Source: Sphingomonas faeni | GTDB lineage: Bacteria > Pseudomonadota > Alphaproteobacteria > Sphingomonadales > Sphingomonadaceae | DNA: 64,000 bases | NCBI RefSeq assembly: GCF_024273235.1 | Contig: NZ_JANBVH010000001.1 | Location: 1-64,000 of the forward strand | Direction: 5' to 3' | Shown here: one piece after another, positions 18,094-29,308 of the stretch | Position numbering within the stretch: position 1 is the first letter of the stretch | Layout: every line of letters starts with the position of its first letter | Notes under the pieces: generated by a model | Told to the model about the DNA's origin: nothing | Database searches by the model: none | Seen by the model: only the letters and a program-made list of their open reading frames with translations | Translations under genes and position numbers: made by a program

Positions 18094-19530
18094 ATGTCAT
18101 TTGCAAACCTCGGCCTGGCCGAGCCGCTCGTCCGCGCGCTCGAAGCCAAGGGCTATACCGAACCGACGCCGATCCAGGCGCAGTCGATCCCGATCCTGCT
18201 CGAGGGCGGCGATCTGCTCGGCATCGCGCAGACCGGCACCGGCAAGACCGCGGCGTTCGTGCTGCCGTCGATCCAGCGCCTGACCGAGAACCAGAAGCGC
18301 GTCCTGCCGACGCATTGCCGCATGCTGGTGCTCGCACCGACGCGCGAACTGGCCAGCCAGATCGCCGACAGCGCCCGCGCCTACGGCCAGTTCAGCAAGA
18401 TGTCGGTGACGACCGTGTTCGGCGGCACCAGCATCAACAAGAACCGCCAGGACATGAGCCGCGGCGTCGACATCCTCGTCGCGACGCCGGGCCGCCTGAT
18501 CGACCTGATCGAGCAGGGCTTCGTGAACCTGTCGATGATCGAGATCCTCGTGCTGGACGAAGCCGACCAGATGATGGATCTCGGCTTCATCCATGCGCTG
18601 AAGAAGATCGTCCGCATGCTGCCGAAGAAGCGCCAGACCTTGTTCTTCTCGGCGACGATGCCGGTCGCGATCCGCGAGTTGGCCAGCCAGTTCCTGCTCG
18701 ACCCGAAGACGGTGTCGGTGAAGCCGGCCGCGACCACCGCCGAGCGCGTCGACCAGTATGTCACCTTCTGCAACCAGTCGGAGAAGCAGGCGCTGCTGAC
18801 GATCACGCTGGCCGATCCGGCAATCGACCGCGCGCTCGTCTTCACGCGCACCAAGCATGGCGCCGACCGCGTCGTGAAGCTGCTCGCGGGCAACGGCATC
18901 GCGTCGAACGCGATCCACGGCAACAAGAGCCAGGGCCAGCGCGAGCGGGCACTCGGCGAGTTCAAGCAGGGCAAGGTCAAGGTCCTGATCGCGACCGACA
19001 TTGCCGCGCGAGGGATCGACGTCTCGGGCGTTTCGCACGTCATCAACTTCGAGCTGCCCAACGTCGCCGAGCAGTATGTCCACCGCATCGGCCGTACCGC
19101 GCGTGCGGGTGCCAGCGGCATCGCCGTCGCGTTCTGCGCGGATGACGAGAAGGCGTACCTGCGCGACATCGAGCGGATCACCCGCCAGAAGGTCCAGGTG
19201 CGCGCATTGCCTGAGGATTTCGTCAACCTGTCCAACCAGATCAAGCAGACGCGTGTGAAGACGATGGGCGCCGATCCCGAGGTCCGGATCGACCGTCCGC
19301 GCGATCCGGCACGTCCGCGCGCGACGCATTCGCCGAGGGCGACCGGGTCGACCGGCCGCAACTATGCGGGTGCCAGTCGTGGTGGCCAGGGTGGCGGCCA
19401 AGGCGGCGGCGGTCGTCCGCAGGGTGGCGGTCGTCCCGGCGGTCAGGGCGGTGGTCGTCCGGCTGGCGGCGGCAATGGCGGCGGCGGCCGTGGTCCTGCG
19501 CGTGGCGCGGGTTCGGGCCCGGCACGCTAA
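18094..19530 (+). CDS. rhlE: DEAD-box RNA helicase, RhlE type
   Basis: ATP-dependent RNA helicase with the full motif set: the Q motif (GYTEPTPIQAQSIP), AQTGTGKT, LDEADQMMD, SAT, RGIDVSGV and HRIGRTARAG. The 478-residue protein ends in an Arg/Gly-rich tail of about 70 residues, common in RhlE homologues and likely to bind RNA. The ATG at 18094 gives the exact family start (MSFANLGL). About 220 bases separate it from the upstream regulator gene, leaving room for a long 5' leader, as seen for cold-responsive helicases; that link is inference. Confidence 0.93.
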   Translation: MSFANLGLAEPLVRALEAKGYTEPTPIQAQSIPILLEGGDLLGIAQTGTGKTAAFVLPSIQRLTENQKRVLPTHCRMLVLAPTRELASQIADSARAYGQFSKMSVTTVFGGTSINKNRQDMSRGVDILVATPGRLIDLIEQGFVNLSMIEILVLDEADQMMDLGFIHALKKIVRMLPKKRQTLFFSATMPVAIRELASQFLLDPKTVSVKPAATTAERVDQYVTFCNQSEKQALLTITLADPAIDRALVFTRTKHGADRVVKLLAGNGIASNAIHGNKSQGQRERALGEFKQGKVKVLIATDIAARGIDVSGVSHVINFELPNVAEQYVHRIGRTARAGASGIAVAFCADDEKAYLRDIERITRQKVQVRALPEDFVNLSNQIKQTRVKTMGADPEVRIDRPRDPARPRATHSPRATGSTGRNYAGASRGGQGGGQGGGGRPQGGGRPGGQGGGRPAGGGNGGGGRGPARGAGSGPAR

Positions 19531-19546
19531 AAGGAGCATTCGTTCG

Positions 19547-19580
19547 CCTCGCGGGTTTGGTATAGACCAGTCCCGCGAGG
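19547..19580 (+). promoter_or_regulatory. Hairpin that covers the ribosome binding site of the next gene
   Basis: CCTCGCGGG (19547-19555) and CCCGCGAGG (19572-19580) are perfect complements with an inner TGGT/ACCA stem. The right arm contains GAGG, part of the GAGGAG ribosome site (19577-19582) placed 7 bases before the ATG at 19590. It could instead be the rhlE terminator, but only a few A/T bases follow. Confidence 0.5.
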
Positions 19581-19589
19581 AGAATGCTC

Positions 19590-19856
19590 ATGGACGTTTC
19601 CACGACCCCCGTTGCCGAACGCGTCGCGCGCGTGCTGGCGGGACAGCGGATCAGCTGCAACGCAGGTGGCGATGCCGAGTCGGCGTCGCGGCTGATCGAC
19701 GATGCGTGGCCGGATTATCTGCCGGATGCGCTGGCGGTGCTGAAGACGTTGCGCGAGCCTGACAAGGCGATGGCCGCGGCGGGTGACCCTGCGGTCTGGG
19801 AGGCGATGATCCTGGCTGGGATCAAGGGCGCGAAGCCGGTGACGGTGGTTCTCTAA
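19590..19856 (+). CDS. Small hypothetical protein
   Basis: An 88-residue soluble protein with no signal peptide or membrane helix and a long predicted helical core (AERVARVL, then DDAWPDYLPDALAVLKTL and DPAVWEAMILAGI). I do not recognise the family. The ATG at 19590 is preferred over 19584 because it leaves 7 bases after the GAGGAG ribosome site. It lies 59 bases after rhlE on the same strand and may be co-transcribed. Confidence 0.7.
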   Translation: MDVSTTPVAERVARVLAGQRISCNAGGDAESASRLIDDAWPDYLPDALAVLKTLREPDKAMAAAGDPAVWEAMILAGIKGAKPVTVVL

Positions 19857-19858
19857 AA

Positions 19859-19920
19859 AGCTTGTTTCCCCGCGAAGGCGGGGACCCGGTCGGGGTTCCC
19901 GCCTTCGCGGGTGAACAAAC
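19859..19920. repeat. R2 palindromic repeat, copy 4
   Basis: Begins 3 bases after the preceding stop codon: CTTGTTTCCCCGCGAAGGCG left arm, right arm ending GTGAACAAAC, centre CCCGGTCGGG rather than CCCAG. Confidence 0.8.
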
Positions 19921-19949
19921 TTGTCGTATGCACACTTGGCACGCACACT

Positions 19950-20052
19950 CCACCCCGGCGGAGGCCGGGGCCCAATTGGCAAAGCCGGCGTGACCGTGCG
20001 CGGCTTCACCATAAGCGTTCCCCAATTGGGCCCCGGCCTTCGCCGGGGTGGT
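19950..20052. repeat. R1 palindromic repeat, copy 2
   Basis: Left arm loop GGAG, right arm loop CTTC, both next to CCCAATTGG(G/C). It lies 26 bases before the end of the nitroreductase gene. Confidence 0.85.
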
Positions 20053-20078
20053 GTTTTGGTTGGCGACGATGGCCGATC

Positions 20079-20744
20079 TCAGCCAATTGTCGTCAACCAA
20101 TTCGCTTCGTCTGCACGCCCCGTGCGCAACGCATTGGCAGGCGCGCTCTTGTCTTCGTGGCCGATCGCCATGCCGCAGAAGAGCATGCGGTCTTCCGGTA
20201 TGCCGAGAAACGATCCGATCGTTTCCGGATACATCGCCCAGCATTCCTGCGGGCAGGTGGCGAGGCCGGCATCCACCGCGAGCAGCATCAGGTTTTGCAG
20301 GTACATGCCGAGGTCCGACCATTGCGGTGGGCCCATTCGCCTGTCGACCGTGCAGAAATAGGCGGCGGGCGCACCGAAGAATTCGAAGTTTCGGGCGAAC
20401 CATTTCTGCCGCGCGGGCTTGTCGTCGCGGGGGATGCCGAGGTGCGCGTACATCGCTTCGCCGACGGCGTAGCGGCGGTCGCGGTAGGGGGCGACTAACT
20501 CCTTGGGATAGATGTCGTAGGCTGGTGTTTCGGTAATGCCGGTGGCGATCTTTTCGGCCATGATGGTCTTGAGGCGGGTCATGGGTTCGCCTTGGACTAT
20601 GGCGATGTGCCAGGGCTGGAGGTTGCCGCCGGTTGCGGCCCGGGATGCTTTTGTGGCCAGGTCGTGGAGGAGAGTTGCGTCGACGGGGGTGTCGAGGAAG
20701 CCTCGGACGGAGCGGCGAGCGGCGATGGCTTCGGTCACGTCCAT
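20079..20744 (-). CDS. Nitroreductase family protein
   Basis: A 221-residue flavin-dependent oxidoreductase of the nitroreductase fold that uses NAD(P)H. The FMN-contact motif RRSVRGFLDTPVD (about residues 11-23), the GGNLQPWH segment and the C-terminal MAIGHEDKSAP are present. The ATG at 20744 gives the typical start two residues before the first helix. It follows hslU after a repeat. The physiological substrate is unknown. Confidence 0.9.
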   Translation of the reverse strand: MDVTEAIAARRSVRGFLDTPVDATLLHDLATKASRAATGGNLQPWHIAIVQGEPMTRLKTIMAEKIATGITETPAYDIYPKELVAPYRDRRYAVGEAMYAHLGIPRDDKPARQKWFARNFEFFGAPAAYFCTVDRRMGPPQWSDLGMYLQNLMLLAVDAGLATCPQECWAMYPETIGSFLGIPEDRMLFCGMAIGHEDKSAPANALRTGRADEANWLTTIG

Positions 20745-20756
20745 GGCATTCTCCGT

Positions 20757-20846
20757 CACGTTTCGGTTTTCCTGCGAACGCAGGAACCCAGGTTCACGCA
20801 CGGAGCGCCTGGGATCCTGGATTCCTGCATTCGCAGGAAAACGTTA
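20757..20846. repeat. R2-like palindromic repeat, variant arms
   Basis: Arms TTTTCCTGCGAACGCAGGAA and TTCCTGCATTCGCAGGAAAA with an inner CCCAG/CTGGG pair. It has the same build as R2 but a different stem. It lies between hslU and the nitroreductase gene. Confidence 0.8.
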
Positions 20847-20856
20847 GGCTTGGCCT

Positions 20857-22170
20857 TTACAGCACGAAGCGGCTGAGGTCGGTGTTGCGGGCGATTTCCT
20901 TTAGCTGGCTGTCGACGTACGCCCCGTCGATGACGAGGTTCGAGCCGCCGCGGTCCTCCGCGTTGTAGCTCACCTCCTCCAGCAGCTTTTCCATCACCGT
21001 CTGCAAGCGCCGCGCGCCGATATTCTCGATCTCCGAATTCACCTCGGCGGCGATGCGGGCGATCGCGGCGATGCCGTCTTCGGTGAATTCGATGCCGACG
21101 CCTTCGGTGGCGATCAGCGCCTTGTATTGCAGCGGCAGCGACGCCTTGGTGTCCGACAGGATCGCGACGAAATCGGCTTCGGTGAGCCCCTTCAGTTCGA
21201 CGCGGATCGGCAGGCGGCCCTGCAACTCGGGGAGCAGGTCGCTCGGCTTGGCGACGTGGAACGCGCCCGACGCGATGAAGAGGATGTGGTCGGTCTTCAT
21301 CGGGCCGTATTTGGTCGCCACCGTCGTGCCTTCGATCAAGGGTAGCAGGTCGCGCTGCACGCCTTCGCGGCTGATCGAACCGCCGCGGCCGTCCGAGACG
21401 GCGATCTTGTCGATCTCGTCCAGGAATACGATGCCGTTGGCTTCCGCGTCCGCCAAGGCGGCGCGGCTGACCTCGTCCTGGTCGAGGCGCTTGTCGGCCT
21501 CTTCCTCGACGAGCTTGTCCCACGCAGCGTGGACCGTCAGTTTCCGCCGCTTGAGCTGCTGGCCGCCGCCGAACGACTTCATCATCTCGCCAAGGTTGAT
21601 CATCTGCGGTGCGCCGCCGGGGATGTCGAACGGCATGGCCGGGGCCTGCTCGATCTCGATCTCGACTTCGGCATTGTTGAGATGACCGTCGAGGAAGCGC
21701 TGCTTGAAGCTTTCGCGCGTCGCTTCGCTGGCGTTCTTGCCGGTGAGCGCGTCGAGCAAGCGCGACATTGCCGCCTCCTCCGCCTTGTCCTTGACGGCGA
21801 CGCGGCGGCGTTCCTTCTCTAGGCGGATCGCTTCCTCGACGAGGTCGCGGGCGATCTGTTCGACATCGCGGCCGACATAGCCGACCTCGGTGAACTTGGT
21901 CGCCTCGACCTTCACGAACGGCGCGTCGGCGAGCTTGGCGAGGCGGCGGCTGATCTCGGTCTTGCCGCAGCCGGTCGGTCCGATCATCAGGATGTTCTTG
22001 GGCGTGACCTCGTCGCGGAGGTCTTCGCTGAGCTGCTGGCGGCGCCAGCGGTTGCGCATCGCGACGGCGACCGCGCGCTTGGCGGCGGCCTGACCGATGA
22101 TGTGGGCGTCGAGCGCGGCGACGATTTGTTTAGGCGTCAAGGCGGCCTTGGGGGTGAGCTGGTCGTTCAT
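20857..22170 (-). CDS. hslU: ATP-dependent protease ATPase subunit HslU
   Basis: AAA+ unfoldase that feeds substrates to HslV. The Walker A motif GPTGCGKT (residues 64-71) and Walker B (VFLDEIDK) are present. The C-terminal tail DLSRFVL matches the conserved end that docks into HslV. At 437 residues it is normal. It is downstream of hslV on the same strand, but a 110-base R3 element sits in the 126-base gap, which may alter the ratio of the two subunits. Confidence 0.97.
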   Translation of the reverse strand: MNDQLTPKAALTPKQIVAALDAHIIGQAAAKRAVAVAMRNRWRRQQLSEDLRDEVTPKNILMIGPTGCGKTEISRRLAKLADAPFVKVEATKFTEVGYVGRDVEQIARDLVEEAIRLEKERRRVAVKDKAEEAAMSRLLDALTGKNASEATRESFKQRFLDGHLNNAEVEIEIEQAPAMPFDIPGGAPQMINLGEMMKSFGGGQQLKRRKLTVHAAWDKLVEEEADKRLDQDEVSRAALADAEANGIVFLDEIDKIAVSDGRGGSISREGVQRDLLPLIEGTTVATKYGPMKTDHILFIASGAFHVAKPSDLLPELQGRLPIRVELKGLTEADFVAILSDTKASLPLQYKALIATEGVGIEFTEDGIAAIARIAAEVNSEIENIGARRLQTVMEKLLEEVSYNAEDRGGSNLVIDGAYVDSQLKEIARNTDLSRFVL

Positions 22171-22182
22171 GGGGCTACTCTG

Positions 22183-22290
22183 CTCCCCTCCCTGGAAGGG
22201 AGGGGTTGGGGGTGGGTCGGTATGGGGCGCGGACGGCGTTTCCTCTCGGGCCGACCCACCCCCGGCCCCTCCCTTCCAGGGAGGGGTGAA
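22183..22290. repeat. R3 palindromic repeat between hslV and hslU
   Basis: CTCCCCTCCCTGGAAGGGAG left and CCCTTCCAGGGAGGGGTGAA right. The mRNA of the hslVU operon would carry it as a large hairpin. Confidence 0.85.
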
Positions 22291-22296
22291 GGCAGA

Positions 22297-22860
22297 TCAG
22301 GTCGTGCTGTCCATCGTTTCGACCGTGAGGCGGTCGTTGGTGTAGACGCAGAGTTCGGACGCGATGTGCATTGCCTTGCGGCACAACACCTCGGCGTCGG
22401 TCTCGTATTCGACCAGCGCTCGGGCGGCGGCGAGCGCGTAGTTGCCGCCGGAGCCGATCGCGGCGACGCCGTTCTCGGGTTCGAGCACGTCGCCATTGCC
22501 GGTGAGGATCAGCGTCACGTCCTTGTCGGCGACGATCATCATCGCCTCGAGGTTGCGGAGGAACTTGTCGGTGCGCCAGTCCTTGGCGAGTTCGACCGCG
22601 GCGCGCAGCAGCTGCCCCTGGTGCGCCTCGAGTTTCCGCTCGAGGCGTTCGAACAGGGTGAAGGCGTCGGCGGTCGCGCCGGCGAACCCGCCGATTACGC
22701 TGCCGTCACCGAGGCGGCGGACTTTCCGCGCGTTGGGTTTCATGACGGTCTGGCCCATCGAGACCTGGCCGTCGCCGATGACGACGACCTTGCCGCCGCG
22801 GCGGACCGAGAGGATGGTGGTGCCGTGCCAGGTCGGCATGGCGTGGGGGTCGTTGCTCAT
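22297..22860 (-). CDS. hslV: ATP-dependent protease peptidase subunit HslV
   Basis: Threonine peptidase forming the dodecameric core of the HslUV protease. The catalytic N-terminal threonine of the mature enzyme is Thr14 (HG before TTILSVRR), so a 13-residue propeptide is removed. [21 protein letters not shown] is the family core in shortened form. The ATG at 22860 gives 187 residues. A weak heat-shock-like sequence (GTTGCAC, 13 bases, CCCTACAT at 22868-22895 on the minus strand) lies directly upstream, but would leave a very short leader; I regard it as only suggestive. Confidence 0.96.
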   Translation of the reverse strand: MSNDPHAMPTWHGTTILSVRRGGKVVVIGDGQVSMGQTVMKPNARKVRRLGDGSVIGGFAGATADAFTLFERLERKLEAHQGQLLRAAVELAKDWRTDKFLRNLEAMMIVADKDVTLILTGNGDVLEPENGVAAIGSGGNYALAAARALVEYETDAEVLCRKAMHIASELCVYTNDRLTVETMDSTT

Positions 22861-22930
22861 GGCAGCGATGTAGGGTTTGGTTTTGGGGGTGCAACGGGGT
22901 CCGACCATGTCCGCTTACGCTACCTCCTGC

Positions 22931-23063
22931 CGTTCGTCCCGAGTAGCGATCGAGCTTGTCGAGAGTGCGTATCGAGGGATTGAGGTTGCGCGCGTCACCT
23001 GTACCTCGATACGCGCCCTCGATACGCCCAAGCGGGCTACTCGGTCGCTACTCGGCACGAACG
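22931..23063. repeat. Large imperfect inverted repeat upstream of hslV
   Basis: CGTTCGTCCCGAGTAGCGAT at 22931 pairs with the GTCGCTACTCGGCACGAACG end at 23062, with a further GTATCGAGG/CCTCGATAC pair inside. Only one copy is in the window. It fills most of the 274-base gap between hslV and the holin gene. Confidence 0.8.
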
Positions 23064-23134
23064 GTTAGGGGGTGGCGGTAATGCGCGCGCGGTTATGGGA
23101 GTGGCGGTAAGGGCCGTGGCGGTAAGGGTGCGCG

Positions 23135-23392
23135 TCACCGCCCCTTCCCCCATTCCCGCGCGACCGTGTAGCCGAGATAGCCGGTGCCGAAGAGCGCGTA
23201 GAGCGGTTCGGGGATTGCGTTTAGATATGCCGCCATCCCGGCCGCGATCGCCTGCGCCATTTGCGGGCGGACGGCGGCGATCAGGCCGGCGGGGATCGCG
23301 CCGAGCAGCAATGTGTACATCACGTAGAGGAACGTGGGGCGGGCTCGGGTGATCCAGGGGTCTGGCGCTGGATCAAGGGGTTGCGGGGTCAT
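23135..23392 (-). CDS. Holin-like protein, 3-TM gene-transfer-release type
   Basis: An 85-residue protein with a proline-rich head, three hydrophobic stretches (about residues 19-38, 45-60 and 63-77) and a charged tail. This matches the family of 3-TM holins linked to release of gene transfer agents and phages. Such proteins make membrane holes that let an endolysin reach the wall. The gene follows the GH108 endolysin gene by 63 bases on the same strand, the lysis-module arrangement. No capsid, portal or tail gene is in the window. Confidence 0.7.
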   Translation of the reverse strand: MTPQPLDPAPDPWITRARPTFLYVMYTLLLGAIPAGLIAAVRPQMAQAIAAGMAAYLNAIPEPLYALFGTGYLGYTVAREWGKGR

Positions 23393-23455
23393 TGGCTGCC
23401 TCCGGCAAAAGTGAAGTACAGGAAGTGTAGACGCTGGGAGCGTTTCGCCGGGGCG

Positions 23456-23992
23456 TCAGGTGCGGTTCGCTAGCCAGCCGTAGAGGAAGGCTTCGTTGGC
23501 GGGGCGGGTCTCGGCGAGGGCGACGTAGCGTTCGCCTTGCAGCGCCTCGATCGCTTTCAGGAGCACGGTTTCGCCGCCGGGTTTGCGGCGGGCGAGGAAG
23601 GCGTCGAGGGCGGTTAAAGTTGCCGGGCCGATGCGGCCGTCGAGGGTCATGTCGGAATAGTCGGTGGCACCTCGGTTGAGCGCGTTGAGCGCGCGTTGGA
23701 GGAAGGTGGCGGCCACCGCGGGGCCCATGTTGACGCCGGTGTCGAAGAGTTCTTCGGCGATTCTGGGCGCTCGGGAGGCGATCTGGTCGAAGGCGGGGCG
23801 GGTCCAGTAGAGGCGGCGGTAGATGGTTTCCGCCTGCTCGCGGGGGAAAGTGCGCATGTCGCCGGTGTAGCCGTTGGCGCGGGCTACGCCTTGCGTGATG
23901 CCGTAGCGGGTGGGGCCGCCTCGGTCTGCCGGGTGGTTGGTGTAGCCGCCTTCGCGGTCGATGACGGCGTCGATCAGGGTGTCGATGGTCAT
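23456..23992 (-). CDS. GH108-type endolysin (N-acetylmuramidase)
   Basis: A 178-residue glycosyl hydrolase family 108 enzyme (secretion activator/ZliS group) that cuts peptidoglycan. The catalytic glutamate lies in the family motif EGGYTNHPADRGGPTRYGIT at residues about 14-33. The C-terminal half is a peptidoglycan-binding domain (LDGRIGPATLTALDAFL). There is no signal peptide, so export would need a holin, and a holin-like gene follows. The ATG at 23992 has a GGGAG ribosome site. The upstream frame stays open through an R3 repeat but is not family-like. Confidence 0.88.
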   Translation of the reverse strand: MTIDTLIDAVIDREGGYTNHPADRGGPTRYGITQGVARANGYTGDMRTFPREQAETIYRRLYWTRPAFDQIASRAPRIAEELFDTGVNMGPAVAATFLQRALNALNRGATDYSDMTLDGRIGPATLTALDAFLARRKPGGETVLLKAIEALQGERYVALAETRPANEAFLYGWLANRT

Positions 23993-24077
23993 GGCTGGCT
24001 CCCGGTTTTGTCGGCGGGGAGCGAACCATATTGGTTCGTTGTAGGACAGGGATTTTTGGTGTTTGCCTCCCTCCTTG

Positions 24078-24190
24078 CTCCCCTCCCTGGAAGGGAGGGG
24101 TTGGGGGTGGATTGGCCTGCTTGGGTCCTCTTGCGTTCGTATGCGGAAGCCGACCCACCCCCTGCCCCTCCCTTCCAGGGAGGGGGGAAG
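24078..24190. repeat. R3 palindromic repeat, copy 3
   Basis: CTCCCCTCCCTGGAAGGGAG left arm and CCCTTCCAGGGAGGGGGGAA right arm. With the R1 copy that follows, it fills most of the 488-base gap between the endolysin start and malic enzyme; the remaining 24330-24480 shows nothing recognisable beyond the likely malic enzyme promoter. Confidence 0.85.
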
Positions 24191-24225
24191 GCAAAGTGCT
24201 TTCCCGACCCTCTCCATCCTCTGAA

Positions 24226-24329
24226 CCGCCCCGGCGGAGGCCGGGGTCCAGTTGGGGGCGGTGCTGGCTGGGGGCGGCGCTTCGTTAGGTCCGACGTTCC
24301 AATTGGGCCCCGGCCTTCGCCGGGGTGGT
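24226..24329. repeat. R1 palindromic repeat, copy 3
   Basis: Left arm has GGAG loop and GGTCCAGTTGGG; right arm has CTTC loop and CCAATTGGGCC. Confidence 0.85.
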
Positions 24330-24480
24330 GGCGTATGGTGCCCCCCCCAAACCGACGCTACGTCCGCGCGGGGTTGGCGGATCGCCTCCCCTGCGGCTAT
24401 GCGCTGCCTTGAACAGTCGCCGCGAGCTTTGCCCGCGCGCTCAACCCGGTCGCCGCCGCGGCCGACAGGTTAGGAAGACC

Positions 24481-26763
<2,283 letters not shown>

Positions 26764-26795
26764 GGACTTATACGGCTCCTTCCCTTCTTCTTTCG

Positions 26796-26904
26796 CCCCT
26801 CCCTGGAAGGGAGGGGTTGGGGGTGGGTCGGGTTCCGCATAGTCGAACGCTTGGGGCTCGAACCGGCCTACCCACCCCCAGCCCCTCCCTTTCAGGGAGG
26901 GGAG
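26796..26904. repeat. R3 palindromic repeat, copy 4
   Basis: CCCCTCCCTGGAAGGGAGGG left arm, CCCTTTCAGGGAGGGG right arm. It starts 32 bases after the malic enzyme stop codon. Confidence 0.85.
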
Positions 26905-26990
26905 CGCGGTTGTGGACGCGGCGAGCGTGGCGCGCATCAACGGCTTGGCTGCCTTGAGCAGCGCCGCGTATTCTCATCAATGTAAGAAAA

Positions 26991-27067
26991 TGGTCGGAGC
27001 GACAGGATTCGAACCTGCGACCCCCACACCCCCAGTGTGGTGCGCTACCAGGCTGCGCTACGCTCCG
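26991..27067 (-). tRNA. tRNA-Pro (anticodon GGG)
   Basis: Read on the minus strand, the 7-base acceptor CGGAGCG pairs with CGCTCCG, the D arm is GCGC..GCGC, the anticodon stem CCACA/TGTGG holds loop CTGGGGG with anticodon GGG, and the T arm contains GTTCGAAT. The discriminator is A and the CCA end is encoded. The 284 bases between it and yajC show no gene. Confidence 0.96.
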
Positions 27068-27351
27068 ACCGAACGGGCCGCAAGGCGACCCGAGGGGGGC
27101 GCACTACGCGGGGTCCGCGCCGGATGCAAGTGCGAACACCGCGGCGATTTCAGCGGCGGGGTCAGCGGGGGAGCCAGATGCGCCCGGTCGCATGACGCCC
27201 ACGTCTCATCCTGTGGCGATCTGTTGCGCGCGGTTCCAAGCGATGATAGCGGGCGGACCAATGCGGGCGCGATGCGCGACGTCCTGCCCGACCCATCCTT
27301 CAAGCCGGACTTGGCCCTCGGCCAGCGACGGCCAGCCAGATACGGAACTCG

Positions 27352-27690
27352 ATGTTCATCTCACCAGCATATGCCCAGGCCGCAGACGGCGCCACAGCCG
27401 GGGGCGGGATCGCCTCGTTCCTGAGCCTCGCGCCGCTTTTCCTCGTGTTCGTCGTGTTCTATTTCCTGATGATCCGCCCGCAGCAAAAGCGCATGAAGGC
27501 GCTGCAGGCGTCGGTCGCCGCGGTGAGGAAGAACGACAGCGTCGTGACGTCGGGCGGGATCCTCGGCAAGGTGACCAAGGTCGAGGATAATATCGTCGAG
27601 GTCGAGATCGCGCCGAACGTTCGCGTGCGGGTCGTCAAGGCGACGCTGACCGACATCACCAGCCCGAACACGAAACCGGCCAACGACTGA
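27352..27690 (+). CDS. yajC: Preprotein translocase subunit YajC
   Basis: A 112-residue single-pass inner membrane protein of the SecDF-YajC accessory complex. A short periplasmic head is followed by one helix (about residues 24-42, FLSLAPLFLVFVVFYFLMI in shortened form), then the conserved RPQQKRMK and the cytoplasmic GGILGKVTKVEDN domain. Its TGA overlaps the secD ATG (ATGA-type junction at 27688-27692), so the two are translationally coupled. Confidence 0.95.
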   Translation: MFISPAYAQAADGATAGGGIASFLSLAPLFLVFVVFYFLMIRPQQKRMKALQASVAAVRKNDSVVTSGGILGKVTKVEDNIVEVEIAPNVRVRVVKATLTDITSPNTKPAND

Positions 27691-29294
27691 TGCTGGATTT
27701 TCCGCGCTGGAAGGTCGGGTCGATCATCGGGTTGCTGGTGGCATTGTGCCTGCTGGCGATCCCGAGTTTCCTCCCCGAGAGCACCACGAGCAAATGGGGC
27801 AACATTCCCCATCCGCACATCAATCTCGGGCTCGATCTCGCCGGCGGCAGCTACCTGCTGCTCGAGGCGGATACAGCCGACCTCGCCGCGACGCGGATCG
27901 AGGCGATGCGCGACAGCGTGGCGGGAACGATGCGCAACGGAAGCCCGCGGATCGAGATCGGCGACATTTCGACGCGCGGCGGCCAGCTGACCTTCCTGCT
28001 GCGTGACCCGTCGCAGGTCGACGCGGCGCGCGAGCGGCTGCTGGCGATCACCGGCGGTGGCGCCGGGATGAGCGGCCAGCGTGAGTGGGACATCAACGTC
28101 GTCGACACGAGCCGCTTCGTCCTCAAGCCGACCGAAGCCGGCCTGACACAGGCGATCGACACGGCGATGAACGATGCGACCGAAGTCGTCCGCCGCCGCA
28201 TCGACGAACTCGGTACGAGGGAGCCGACGATCGTTCGCCAAGGCGCGACGCGGATCGTCGTCCAGGTGCCGGGGTTGAAGAACCCGCAGGCGCTGAAGGA
28301 TCTGCTCGGCAAGACCGCCAAGCTCGAGTTCAAGCTGGTCGACGAGACCGCGAACCCGGCCGATCTGGTCAAGGGCATCGCGCCGGTCGGCAGCCAGGTC
28401 CTGCCCTACCCAGGCAATCCGCTGGGCGTGCCGTTCATCGCGGTCAAGCGCTCGGTGATCATCTCGGGCGACCAACTCGCCGATGCACGCCAGGAGTTCG
28501 AACCGCAGACCAACGCGCCGCAGGTGGCGATCACGTTCAACGCGGTCGGCGGGCGTCGCTTCGCCAAGGTCACGACGGACAATACGGGCAAGCCGTTCGC
28601 GATCATCCTCGACAACCAGGTGATCTCCGCACCGAACATCAATGAGCCGATCCTCGGCGGTCGCGCGTCGATCTCGGGCAACTTCACCGTCGAGTCGGCG
28701 AACGCGCTGGCGATCACGCTGCGATCAGGCAAGCTGCCGGTCGCGCTGAAGACGATCGCCGAGAGCACCGTCAGCCCCGATCTCGGCAAGGATTCGATCC
28801 GTGCCGGCGTGCTCGCGTCGATCGTCGCCGCGCTGCTCGTGATCGTATTCATGTTCGTCACCTATGGGCGGTTCGGCCTGTATGCGAACCTTGCGGTGGT
28901 CATCAACATCCTGGTCATCGTCGCCGTCATGGCGATGCTGAACGCGACGCTGACCTTGCCCGGTATCGCCGGGTTCGTGCTGACGATCGGGACCGCGGTG
29001 GATGCCAACGTGCTGATCAACGAGCGCATTCGCGAGGAGCGGCGACGCGGGCGTAGCGTCGTCCAGTCGGTCGAACTCGGCTACAAGGAAGCATCGCGCA
29101 CGATCTTCGAGGCGAACGTGACCCACGCCATCACCGGCGTGATCATGCTGCTGCTCGGCTCGGGTCCGGTGAAGGGCTTCGCGGTCGTGCTGTTGATCGG
29201 GATCTGCACGTCGGTGTTCACCGCCGTCACGTTCACGCGGATGATGGTCGCCCTGTGGCTGCGGAAGAACCGCCCCACCACGATCAATATTTGA
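27690..29294 (+). CDS. secD: Protein translocase subunit SecD
   Basis: Proton-motive-force-linked partner of SecYEG that helps pull exported proteins across the inner membrane. It has 534 residues, with an N-terminal helix, the periplasmic domain with LGLDLAGGSYLLLE and GTREPTIVRQG, and five clustered helices from about residue 365 onwards including the conserved GTAVDANVLINERIREE motif. The short secD spacing to yajC (overlap) and secF (14 bases) makes one operon. Confidence 0.97.
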   Translation: MLDFPRWKVGSIIGLLVALCLLAIPSFLPESTTSKWGNIPHPHINLGLDLAGGSYLLLEADTADLAATRIEAMRDSVAGTMRNGSPRIEIGDISTRGGQLTFLLRDPSQVDAARERLLAITGGGAGMSGQREWDINVVDTSRFVLKPTEAGLTQAIDTAMNDATEVVRRRIDELGTREPTIVRQGATRIVVQVPGLKNPQALKDLLGKTAKLEFKLVDETANPADLVKGIAPVGSQVLPYPGNPLGVPFIAVKRSVIISGDQLADARQEFEPQTNAPQVAITFNAVGGRRFAKVTTDNTGKPFAIILDNQVISAPNINEPILGGRASISGNFTVESANALAITLRSGKLPVALKTIAESTVSPDLGKDSIRAGVLASIVAALLVIVFMFVTYGRFGLYANLAVVINILVIVAVMAMLNATLTLPGIAGFVLTIGTAVDANVLINERIREERRRGRSVVQSVELGYKEASRTIFEANVTHAITGVIMLLLGSGPVKGFAVVLLIGICTSVFTAVTFTRMMVALWLRKNRPTTINI

Positions 29295-29308
29295 GGCGGG
29301 AGATAACC

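Noticed and set aside
27068..27351. Gene between tRNA-Pro and yajC
   Set aside because: Open stretches here have no family features, good ribosome site or codon pattern; the yajC promoter is the likelier content.
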